From Asterias rubens (Eukaryota; Echinodermata; Asteroidea; Forcipulatida; Asteriidae), in assembly GCF_902459465.1 (NCBI RefSeq), contig NC_047083.1, positions 1,552,501 through 1,616,500 of the forward strand: 64,000 nt of DNA, read 5' to 3'. Shown one piece after another: positions 40,301-52,300 of this stretch (positions within the stretch are counted from its first letter, which is position 1; each line of letters opens with the position of its first letter). Made by a program: the position numbers and the translations under genes. Below the pieces are notes generated by a model, which was not told the DNA's origin, searched no databases, and saw nothing but the letters and a program-made list of their open reading frames with translations.

Positions 40301-43300
40301 CAGTATACAAAATAATCCACAATTACAAAAAATGTATTTTTTTGAAATGTGTCAGTTCAAATGAACATTTTACGAAGTCAACAGTGCAACTTATCTCAAA
40401 TTGATTTTTATAAGTGTGTCCCTGGGTATTAAACAACCTTTCATCTAATTAAAAAAACATGAAACGGAATTTTTTGTGCCTGAAACGGAATTCATGTTTT
40501 TGCCAAACGGAATTTGCACTTTTCTGAAACGGAAAATCAGTGGCCCTAGTAACTTTCTTGACCCCCATTAAAATACCTATTGAATTTTAAATCAAAACTT
40601 TTGGGTCAAATCGGCCAAAAATCTGATATAGCATCTTTAAAACTAGAGGATTGGAATGAATGCAAGTATGTGCTCTTCCAAAAGCCAATGAGGATGTACA
40701 ATCCCCATTATGATATTTTTCTTCAAATTTGAGGATTGAAACAATAGAATGTTTTCTTAAAAAAAATTGAGGATTTCTTAAAAAAAAAAAATATTGCTCT
40801 AATGATTGAATAACAGGATTAGAATTCAAAGATCACCTACTTAAAATTGAGTTGGCTGATCTACATGTAACAACAAGTTATGGTGAACCATCTCCTTGCA
40901 TCGCGCAATCTGTACTGGATAGCCACACCAGGCGTTTGTACAGTAATTAACAGATGCAGATGCAGAATTAAATACACTCTTCCAAAAATCACTGATGCAC
41001 ACTTCCCGTTTTTGTAACGAGTACCTAGTGAAAACAATTTCACACCATCAATAGGTTAAGGGTACGTTCAGACGTGGGGTTAAACTAGTCCTTAATCCGA
41101 GCACCGCGGGTGTCCAAAAGATAAACATGACTTAGTCCAAAATTGGCTTGCGTTCACACAGTGAGTTTATTCTGGTCAAGCGGACTAAACTAGCCCACGA
41201 TGTTGATTATTGGGTCATGCATCGGCGAACCTTACCATTGCTGGTTCCGGTTTGTTACATTGTCCATGCATTTTCCACAGGGTTTCGATCCGCTATCGTT
41301 TCTACGAACCTCATGGTCATCATGTATTCCATCATTAAAGACGGCAAAATCACTTCATATCCTTGCTTGGCCCCAGCACAAACGCAATTCTATTGTGCCC
41401 GCTGAAGTTTCCGTTCCGCACTGCCCTCGATGAACGAAACATTTACACGTTGTTGTTGAAAGCTTCAAATTATTTTCGAGTGTGAACTTTTGTAAATATA
41501 TCACAACTTGGTCATTAAGAAGTCGTAGCCTACACACATTCTCATGTTACGTTAAAAATTGTTTTTCAATTCAACATTAGTCTGCTACTCGTATAACTGT
41601 TACGTAAAGTTGTTGAGGGCAGGAACCAGATACAACCTAGTTTTCGAACCCAAACTTTGGTCTTAATTGTCGATCCCGTGTGTGTAGCTTAGCTGTGATT
41701 AGATGCCACTTTCTTCAAAGCAAAACCTGTTCGTTATCATAAAGTAGCGTTGCACACAGAAGAAGTGAATTTAAAAACTAAATAGTGCTACTAAAAATGA
41801 GAACTTGTTTTCGTGCGACGTCCATTTCAAACATTTTCGGCGAAGGGGAATACCGGGGCCCCAACACTTAATGGTAACATAAAGGGAAGGCAGCGGAGAG
41901 ACGCAAGGAGATATTATATAGCTCCATGGATTCATGAAGACACCACCCAATACTCGCTGCCGATCCATCCATACACGTAGAATGACGTCACCTTTGTTGC
42001 CGCGGTCATTTGGGCTAAAATAGACCGGAAGTAGCAGGTCAGTTGCGTTCCAACGATGGTTTACTGGGCCTCGCAGCGGGGGGTTGGTCGTAAAACCTGG
42101 GCTAAGTTAGTCTAGTCCACCAATTTTTTTGGTTTAGTTTAGCCCAGCTCAGTGGGTCAAATTAACCCTCGCGGACCAGAATATTGCGTTCACACGCAGG
42201 GTTAGTTTAGCACTTTTGGATTAAGGACTAGTTTAACCCCACGTCTGAACGTACCCTATGTACTTCCTGATAACTAGAGAATTTCGGAAATCATCCAAAC
42301 CAAAGGATGTAAGGGTCCATTCAGAACCCCCCCCCCCCACCCATAACCCAAAATTCATAATACAGTAATCCATAAACACTGAAAGACAAAGTAATTCCTC
42401 TAAGATATTTTAGATCAAAAGCTCCACCTTAAAGGCAGTGGACACTATTGGTAATTACTCAAAACAATTATTAGCATAGAACCTTTCTTGGTGACGAGTA
42501 ATGGGAAGAGATTGATGGTATATATAACATTGTGAGAAACAAGTGTCATAGTTTTTGAGAAAGAAGTAATTTTCAACGAATTTGATTTCGAGACCTCAGA
42601 TTTAGAACTTGAAGTCTCGAAATCAACCATCTAAACGCACCGAACTTCGTGTGACAAGGGTTAAACGCACCCAACTTCGTGTGACAAGGGTGTTTTTTCT
42701 TTCATTATTATCTCGCAACTTCGATGGCCAATTGAGCTAAAATTTTCACAGGTTTGTTATTTTATGCATATGTTGAGATACACCAACTGTGGAGGCTAGT
42801 CTCTTTATTTTTTATATTTTTTTTTTAAACATTGACTACTTTGAATGGCCCCTAAGGTGGAGAATCCCTTTAAGTTATTTGAGCATAGAGTTGCGTGGTA
42901 CAATGTATTAGTTAGGCACATACAGACCATGCCTTGTCATATTAAATCATACACTGAATGCCACATATCATCAGGCTTCAATTACCGCACTGAATACAAA
43001 ACCAGGCAGGTATGTAATAGCGTTTAAACTTGGACTCTACCGCTGAGATTTTTACATCATTTTTTTCCCCATTTTTTTTCTCCCCCCAAATAAATCCTGC
43101 TTTTTGTTTTAAGTTGAAGCATTGAGGAATTAGAAATTAGGAATTAGGAACTGAAAATGAAGTATACAGGATTGGTAAGGATAGAATTTTTTTTTTTTAG
43201 GCCTGTATGCTTTATTTTTGAAAGGGCAAGGGCACCAAGGCATTTTCTCCTTGGTAAAGGGTACCCTAGATGACTATGAGGAAATGGTAAATTTCTACTT

Positions 43301-46300
43301 TAAGAGCATTTAAAGAGCACCTAGGCATTGACCAGGGGGCATGGAGGCAATCGCCTTTGTTGCTTCCGTGAAGTATCAAGCCTGATTTTAGTCTGAAAGC
43401 TTACTGATGAATGTTTTTAATTTTTAGGGCAAGGCTACTTTGGCCTTCGATAGGGGGACATTTTGAAGGGCACCAAATATTTCCCCTAATGGAGTAAAGT
43501 CATAGGGACTATTTGAGAAAGTTGTTAATTAAATGCAAAAGCTGATTTGGGTCTTAGGCCAGTGTTTACTTGCTGTAAAGTGTGCATAATTTTTCACTAT
43601 TTTACCCGACTCGCATTAAGCCCAAATTTTCTCAGGTTGGTTATTTCATGTAATGGTTGATCACACAAAAAATGAACACTGTCTGCGACTATTTTGTCAG
43701 CTCTACCAATCCCGTATATTAGAACATGTACAAGCTGCTTTAAAAAAGATGCTCAGATACTCATTCTGGCGAACAGATTGATGTGGAGATAATTTACTAA
43801 TTCTGTGTTCTCCATGAGCAACATCTTTTTAACGATAATACCACAGGCTGTTCTTAAAAGATGTCTATTAAGAACAGCATTAGAGGACACTGCAAAAACA
43901 GTTCACAAACATTGCAGAGCTATGTTCAGTTTATTTGTGATGAGTTGTTCAATTTAAATTGCGGGAAAAGATTAAATGCTCTTTGTTGATGCAATTGCGA
44001 CCGCTTGGAAGGCGAATTGTAAAACCATAAGAGTTGTAAATTTGTCGTTAAGTAGTTTTGAAAACTTAAGAAACCCGATGGTTGTAAGCAGTGTCATGAA
44101 ATTACCGTGTTCAATTTGAAATCATGAGTGTAGAACATTCACCCATGATCGAACCAGTAGAGAATAACTCTTTGATTTTGAGCTACCATTGACCATGCAT
44201 TGCCTTCACTCTGTTTACACCAAACCAAAGTAAACACCACACCATTAAAGGGACAGTGCGATGTAGGGTCAAAGATGTTCCATGTCAGGATACAGGTTTG
44301 ATTTGTCAAGCGACAGATTTCAGTTTTGGCTGGAAATGTTCGGCTCATCAATTTGATTGAGACCACTGAAATCTTAAAACTGAATGCTTTTGGTCTGGAA
44401 TTAGTCGGTGATTTTTTTAGGGTGAGGCGGGCAACTGACGGAAGAACTAGAGCAGTTTATGAAAAATCATTAGCTATTTAGGGAATGGGCCTATTACATG
44501 GTGCAGCTTACTGCGTAATGAGTTACTTGTGATGCCCTGTAAGTGTAAAGCACAGTGTTCTACGTGTATTTGCCGTAAGCGCATGATTCCCTGTTAACCG
44601 TTAAAATGTGCCCTCTTGTGTCCAGACTTAAATCTGTTCCGTGTTTTCTTTGATTCCTAAAAAACTACACTCTCAGAATAAAAAAATACCAACACCCAAT
44701 ACCTCATCCCTTTAAAGTTTGAAGATTAATCTGAACTTGGCCCCATGCCCAGCAATCCAACATTCCTTGCTGTATACCACAAGACAGCTTGACATGTGAT
44801 TGACAGCTCAGGCCAGGGAACGGCGGGTCAAAGGTCATGTTTGTTCAGCACTGCCACAGCATCTATTCTTCCCCACCAAGTCATTGGGGGTTGTTAAACC
44901 ACAGTGGTGAGATTTTTTTGTTACTCCGCAGTCGGGAGCTTAAACTGGAAAAGAAAACTTCCCCACCTCACTAGGGTTAAGGGGTTTTCTTCCTGAACAG
45001 TGTGGTCTCCAATACACGGTTGTTACTTCACCTCGGCCTCTCACACTTCCAGTTAGTTTATTGTGCAGAGCTCTGTAAATTCTTCAAAGGGTCGCTCTTG
45101 CATGAAGTTATTTCTCCTGACAGTTTCATAATCAGTCAGCATTGCTTGCTGAATTCGCTGTTGTTGTATTGTACTAGTCTAGTATTTCAGTAAACAAAAA
45201 TTATCGGAGCAACTTTCTTTGAAACCCCTGAGTTACTTCATCTGCGTAAATGTATTCAAACTTTACATGTAGTCGCTATTCTTTAGCTAAAGTCTTGATT
45301 GTTTTACAAGTTGTTTTCTACATGACTATCCCCATGGAGGTTTGAGTGGGAAATCTGTTTTTTTGTTTTGGGTTTTTTTTTTGTGGTGGGGGGGGGGGGG
45401 GGTTAAAAAAAATTCCTTTTTCTGAGGAACAGTTAAACATGAACATTTTACTTTTGGATCCATGAACCATAGAGTAAGGATGAACTATCATCAAGAATTG
45501 ATCAATCATTGAGTCACAGGGTATGGCTTTTAGTGAAGGTCACACTAGAAGCCAGTATGGCTGTTACCTTTGACCTCTGACCTAGGTTCTGGTGAACATG
45601 TGGATCTTGTTAGACCATGGAGGGTCTGTTATTCACAAAGTGGTGCCTATTTTTTGATTACGTTTGAATTGAGTTGATACCTCCTTTCCAATACTTTCAA
45701 AATTCTTAAGGGCGAAAAGGGAACACTTTTTAACTGGTTACCTCTGAATTGCCACGAGAAATCCCCCTCTATGCGGTCTGTAAAAATAGTAAACACTTTC
45801 CTACCCTACACTTACTCTTCCCTGTTGTTTTGGTTCTTGTTTTTGAGAAAAAGCAAATGACATAAATTCATCCCCTGTGATCAAGAGAAGTTGTGATGTC
45901 ACGCTCTTCTCAATTGCAATATAACACGGTGAAAAAAGTTTGTGGCATTTCTCCAGCTCAGAAAGGGAAGCTGTTGGCCCTCTTTAAGGCCAAGTAAAAA
46001 AAAAACACCAGTTGATCGTCCAGGTTTTTCCAAAAAGAGGAGGACTAGGGCCTTTTTATTTTTATTTATATGTTTCTTTCAAAGGTGGCCGCCATGTATT
46101 TTAACTGGCCACCAATTCTTAAGTTTAAAGTCAGCGCCTACAAATGTTTACAAGTTCTTAAAAGATTAGTACGTTCATTGAGAAATACACAGAACTTTTT
46201 CTTTTTTTCTTTAATTAAAACATATATATTAAAATAGTAAAAAGAAAAGGATGCAGCCTCAAGAAAGGATGAGGGAGGGGACGATCAACTGGTATTTTTT

Positions 46301-49300
46301 TTTATTTGGCCGAAAATTAAAGTGTTACACCTGACAGCTCTTACACTTTTTCACAGGTGTATTGCACTGTATATAAACCTGAACAATAGCTTGAGGGTGT
46401 TAGAAATGCGCTGATGCGTGTGATCTTCCGGCGGATTTGCATATGACCTGTACCTAACTCAGTGGAGCGTTATGTTACACCTGGATGGAAAGTACATGCA
46501 GTGCATTTAGGGGGCAACAATGAGGGATCCGCTGTGCAATGTTTTTTTTTTGTGTGTTCCGAGTGCATCTAGACATATTGGTTGTACTTAATACAGGGCT
46601 CGAATTTTGTGAGAAAAATCCACAAGACTGCAGGGTTTGTAGAATATTTGCTGGACCAGACATTTTTGTTCTAAGATCCAAAGCAGAATGAGGAAACTGT
46701 TTTGTATTTGAAAAAAAAAATGCACTACAAGATTTAAGACAATTTTGTTCTCAATGTTGGTTAGGGGTTTTAAGTATGTACTGTATTATTTTTGCTCAAG
46801 ACCAAAATTGGTATGAGGAAAAAAGTTATAATTGTGAACATTTTATATAGCGCCAAATTCATCGAAAACAATGCCTCATGGCGCTTACAGAGTATTATAA
46901 AAAAAAAATACAAGTTAAAAAAATCCATAATACTGAGAATGGAAGTGACATATTTTTAGCTGGTAATATATGTAACCTTAAGCTGTTGAGCACACATGCA
47001 GTTATGTTGTGCTAAGTTACTTGTTGTACTTGTGCAGTTCTATGAAAGGGGAGACTTTTGCGACGCTTGGTGGCAGCAGACTTACCAGGTAAAATCCATT
47101 GTTCTTGGTCATGTGCGCACGCTCAGAACTACGTAAACAATGGAAATTTACCTGGTAAGTCTGCTGCCACCTAGCGTCTCCCAAAGTCTCCCATTGGGCC
47201 GTGGTCTTTGCGCTTTGATACACCTCTGGTGGACTACACGGTTGAATGGTAGAGCAGCAAGAAGCCAGTGAACTTGACGAAAAGGCAACTGCCATGTACT
47301 TGAACTGTGAAATCAACTTTTTAAACCCCCACCCCCGAAAAAAAAGTAAAAGAATATGCCGAAACATCAAAAATGATCCGACAAAATGAAGTATAGAATT
47401 GATGTTAGATTTGTGTTATTATTCAGTTACTCAACTACACCATCCATTCACCACATAATCATTTACAAAAAAACCATGTACCCCCCCCAAACTACTTAGA
47501 TACCCCCCCACAAGCACCGTAACCTACCCCCAATGTCTCCCTTAATATCACTTGAGTAACCCCCCTAAGGGTGGGTCTCGGTGGAGAAATTTGTCCCTAA
47601 AACCCCACTTTAAAAACCTGATCCATATTCTCCTAGACATTCTGGAGACGGCGCATTCCGGGAATCAATATTCCAACCTGAAATATGTTGCGAGAGCCCC
47701 CTTAGGCCGACCGGTTATACGAGAGATGGTGTACCACTTGAAACGGGAGCAAAAAGACCCATCAGTGTCCTGAAAACAGATCGGGTGATACACCCCCGAC
47801 CGGCCGCAACGCTAATAATCCCGACAAATTTCCCCCACGATATTGCATTTTATCACACTCACACACGTACGTATGTACTCCTTTCTTCTCATTGGAAGCT
47901 TCTACACTGACTTGTTGGCCGTGCATTCCGGCGTTCAGTTAGGGGTTGTTTTCAGAGACTCCTGGCTACAACTCGAGACTGGGTTGTTTTTTAATCAATA
48001 GTACATTTTATCACACATAGGTTATTTTTGGAAGTTGAGACGGTCTGCATTATTGTCTACTTGTTGTAGCACGCTGTGTGTCGTGTGAGACACTCCTACT
48101 TGAAATGATTTAATGAGAGTGAAGAGATGTGTTCGAACTAAAACAAGATTGTTTTTGTTGAATGTTTTAAACTTATACTGATTGTCACTTTACCCTTTTC
48201 AAGCGTTAAAATGCCTTTTACAATATCCATTTTGACATGTTGATTGAAACAGGAATAGGATGTCTCAAGACTTTTCAAAATCACATCCTTACACTAACAG
48301 ACCGTGTCATTTTAGTAGGGCGCCCTCGACTAAGAGGTCAAAAGAAGATTGTTCAATGGCCAATCATGTGCGTTGTGTGTCAGAGCTTTGCGTTTTCCAT
48401 TGCAAATCTTTAAATCTCTCTTTTGACACTTACATATAAGGTAATCTCTGAGACGAGGGGTGGATTTCACAAAGAGTTAAGACTAGTCTTATCTCTCATC
48501 CTAACTTAGGACTAGCCATAAGTTTTTAATAACTTCTAGGACTAGTCCTAACTTAGGAATCCTAACTTAGGACTAGTCCTAACTCATTGTGAAACCGACC
48601 CCAGGTCTCTTGTTCAGAAACATCAAAGAACCTGTCTCTCAGATTATTACCAAAACATGGAAGGAGAATTAGGGAAGACAACAGTTCAGCTACACAGATG
48701 TACATTGCTGGGGACATCGGGTTGCTTCCAGCTGATCTTCCCAACCTAATGAGAGAAAGACTAGGATTAGGCAAATCTCAACATGTTTCCGACTTCGGTT
48801 GACCAGAGAGAGAGAGTAGTTTTAATTTTTTGATTGAATCTTTTTTTGTTTTTGTTCACAGGTTGTTATTCTGGACCGATTGGGGTGAAGTTCCGAAGAT
48901 CGAACGAGCCGGAATGGACGGCTCTGAAATGTACAGAATGGTTATCATCGACACAAATATCTATTGGCCGAACGGCTTAACGTTAGACTATGAAGAGTCC
49001 AAGTTGTACTGGGCCGACGCTAAATACAGTTATATTCACAAATGTGACTTTGATGGAGACAACAGGGTGCAGGTCCTTCAGGGGTCGTTGCCGCACCCCT
49101 TCGCTCTGACGTTGTTTGAGGATATGTTATTCTGGACGGACTGGGAGACGCACTCGATACACGCTTGTAATAAATTAGAAGGGGAGGATCTGAGGGTCGT
49201 CCACGAGAATATTTTCTCGCCGATGGATATGCATAGTTTCTCAGCGCTGAGGCAACGAGAAGGTAAGATGGTGGCCACATCCAGGGGTTGAATTTCAAGA

Positions 49301-52300
49301 AAAATCCCCCAGTAGACTGAAGTTATTACTGGGGTGTGTGTGTTTTGACAAGACTGAAATTGTTGTCTTTAAATATTTCTTGGTTTTGTTTTTTTTAAAG
49401 AGAATTGGTGTTGCAAAAGCAACAGTATGCATCAGTTAATATTAAGAAGTGTGTTTAGAAAAAACACTAGACTATGTTTAGAAAAACACTAGACGGAAGG
49501 ATTTGTTTTTACAAATAATAATAATAATAATAATAATAGTGGCTACTGTCACTCAGTGATGCTCATGGCGCTCCAACATTATTATCCCTGGTCATTGGGC
49601 CATTTATTTCATTCTCTAAACCATCTCAACTCCCGCTGAAGTAAACAGTCTGTGCTGCCGATGTCTAGTGCAACAAGCTACATAAATGTAAACATATCGC
49701 AAGAACCATCTCTGCCCCCCACAAGTACCTGTTCACCTCTGGGTGAAGAGAAACGAAATAGTTACTTCTCTTGCTCAAAGAAGCAAGTGTCCTTGGCTGG
49801 GGGTGGAACCCGCACCCTGATCACTAAACCACCAGAAGTGCTTACACGACAAGACTCTTAAAAGCCATTCAGACATTATAGAAAGAGGCAAGAGGAGAAT
49901 ACTTTAATCATCTTACAGAGTGTGTCAACACATTTGTTCTTAATCATTTTTCTGCCAACCTTCCCCAACCCCCTTTCTAGTTTCGAGGCCCTGTGATGTC
50001 AACAACGGAGGATGCTCCCATCTATGTCTGATGGCACCAGACCCGCCCCTCTTCACCTGCGCCTGTCCTACAGGGGTACGTCTCCTGAATGATGGGGTAA
50101 CCTGTGCTGATGGTAAGTTTCGTCAAAGTATCTTCTTATACCCCCTGAACTTGTACCATAGTTGAGGATGTGTAAAATTTGCGCCAAATTGAATTTGTAA
50201 AAGTTATGTAAATATTTGTTATAAATCGAAATTCCATTTTCCTTTGTTCTGTTTGTCTCTTGAAAATCATACTACATTTCTAGTCTATATGTAGATAAGT
50301 ATAAGACTTGGCGTGTCATGGCCGAGCAGTTAAGAGCACTGGATTCAAGCTCTGGTGTGGGTTCGAATCCCGGTCGTGACACTTGCTACGTAAAATTGGG
50401 GAGGTAGTGCTTTCTGCTCTACCGGCCAGGCTTCTGATTGATGATACCCAAGCCTACCCGTATGGACTGTAAAAGGGGTAACCCTGTTTCAGCCCCAGGA
50501 GTAGGTGGCAACTGCCTCTGAAAAAAAAAAAATTGTAGCCCACACCTTGAAGTGGCCTTCAGTCCTTGTGTGTCTGGCGACTTGCATAAAATAGAAAGAA
50601 AAAAGAAAAAAATAATAATAATAATAATATAAAAAAAAAAATAAAAAAAACTCCTGAGTTGTAACATCTTGGAGGTTTTGTGGCCAATTTCATAGCGCTG
50701 TTTAACGGTAACCAAATTTGGGTGCTTAAATTACGGATTTGTATAGCTCAAATTGTTGCTTTAAAAGCAAGCATATTCCACACATAGCAAGAAAATTAGG
50801 CGGCCAGCTTGTATTTTTTGTCATTCATTCTGTAACAGTAAAGCAATGGAAGGTTAGCATGCCTTTTCTTGTGCATATGGTTAGCAGCGCTATGAAATGG
50901 AAACTTGTGCAATAGAGCTCAAAATTGGGGTTTAAGCAGAATCATGAAATTTGGTCCTGGTTCTAGAACAAGGGGGGAACCCAGACCAGCAGGCCCTTGA
51001 TTCATGTTCATCGAATCGCATCCCTGACTATTCCATTCCATGCTCATTATTTCAACCATTGAGCTGGGTTTGTAGAGCTCTGGGCCCAATTTCATAGAGC
51101 TGCTAAGCACGAAAATTTGCTAAGCATGAAATTTCTTCCTTGATAAAAACAGGATAACCAGCCAAATTTCCACGTGATTTTCATAAGTGAACAGCAGCTG
51201 AATACCAGTAACAAGCAATATGCAAAAAATTGAAATTTAGTCTTGTTTTTATGAAGGAAGAAAATTCATGCCTAGCAATTTTTTTGTGCTTAGCAGCTCT
51301 ATGAAATTGGGCCCAGCAGGCCCTTGATTCTTTCTTGTTCATCGAATCTCATTCCCGACTTTTCCATTCCATGCTCATTTCTTTAACCATTGAGCTGGGT
51401 TTGTAGAGCTCTGTGCTTCAACACTGTCACTGTTTATAGCAGTACAGAGCCTGCTGAACTGTGCACTGCATTCTAGCAGTCTGTAGCCTTCATAAATCAT
51501 TAACAGGGATTGAGTAAGGCCACTTGTAAACTAAAATACGTTTCCAGGGGGTATAAGGCACTACATTGTAATATATTTTCTTTGCATGCTACTGGGTTAA
51601 AGGGAAGGTACACATTTGATAATTGTCAAAGACCAGTCTTCTCACTTGGTGTATCCCATCATATATGCATAAAATAACAAGCCTGTGAAAATTTGGGCTC
51701 AATCGGTCATCGAAGTTGAGAAAAAATGATGAAACAAAAACACCCTTGTTGGACGAATGTGTGTGCTTTCAGATAGGAATAAAAGACTTCTAGCTAGAAG
51801 TCTTTTATTATTTCAATGAGAAATTACCTCTTTCTCAAAAACTACATTACTTCATAGGGAGTCGTTTCCCACAATGTTTTATACTATCAACAGCTCTCCA
51901 ATGCTCGTTACCAAGTAAGGTTTTAAGTTAGTATTTGTTTTCAGTAATTACTAAACGTTTACCTTCCCTTTAAAAAAAAAAGCAATTTGGTGATAAACAG
52001 ACTAGGAATTTCAACTTTGAGAGGGCTAGGCTATTTTCAATTTGCAAAGGGCACTTCCCTTTGGGCACCACGGCCAAGACCAGGGCAACAGAGGCCTTGG
52101 CCTCCTTGGAATGAATAAATTGTTGTTGAAGTCCTCCCTGTTAGTTGTCTCGTTTGTTCCATTTTTTCAGCAATTTCACATTTTATTTTCTATTTTATTG
52201 GAGACAAACAAAAACAAACAAATCAATAAAGAAAAAACAAAAGCTTTGTTCCCTTCATCCTGATAAACATCCTCTGAAACATTTGAGTGTTTTTTACCTT

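Larger units (their letters stand above)
35902..48861. other. LRP intron 2, 13 kb
   Basis: Between GT at 35902 and AG at 48861 there is no exon that fits the LRP chain. The intron holds the tandem duplication, MITE copies, long-TIR elements and hairpins listed separately, plus simple G/C runs near 37983, 42329 and 45387. Confidence 0.7.

Noticed and set aside
41148..41433. Possible transposase fragments in the 1.2-kb TIR element
   Set aside because: Two overlapping plus frames of about 80 codons have no DDE-like or zinc-finger pattern.
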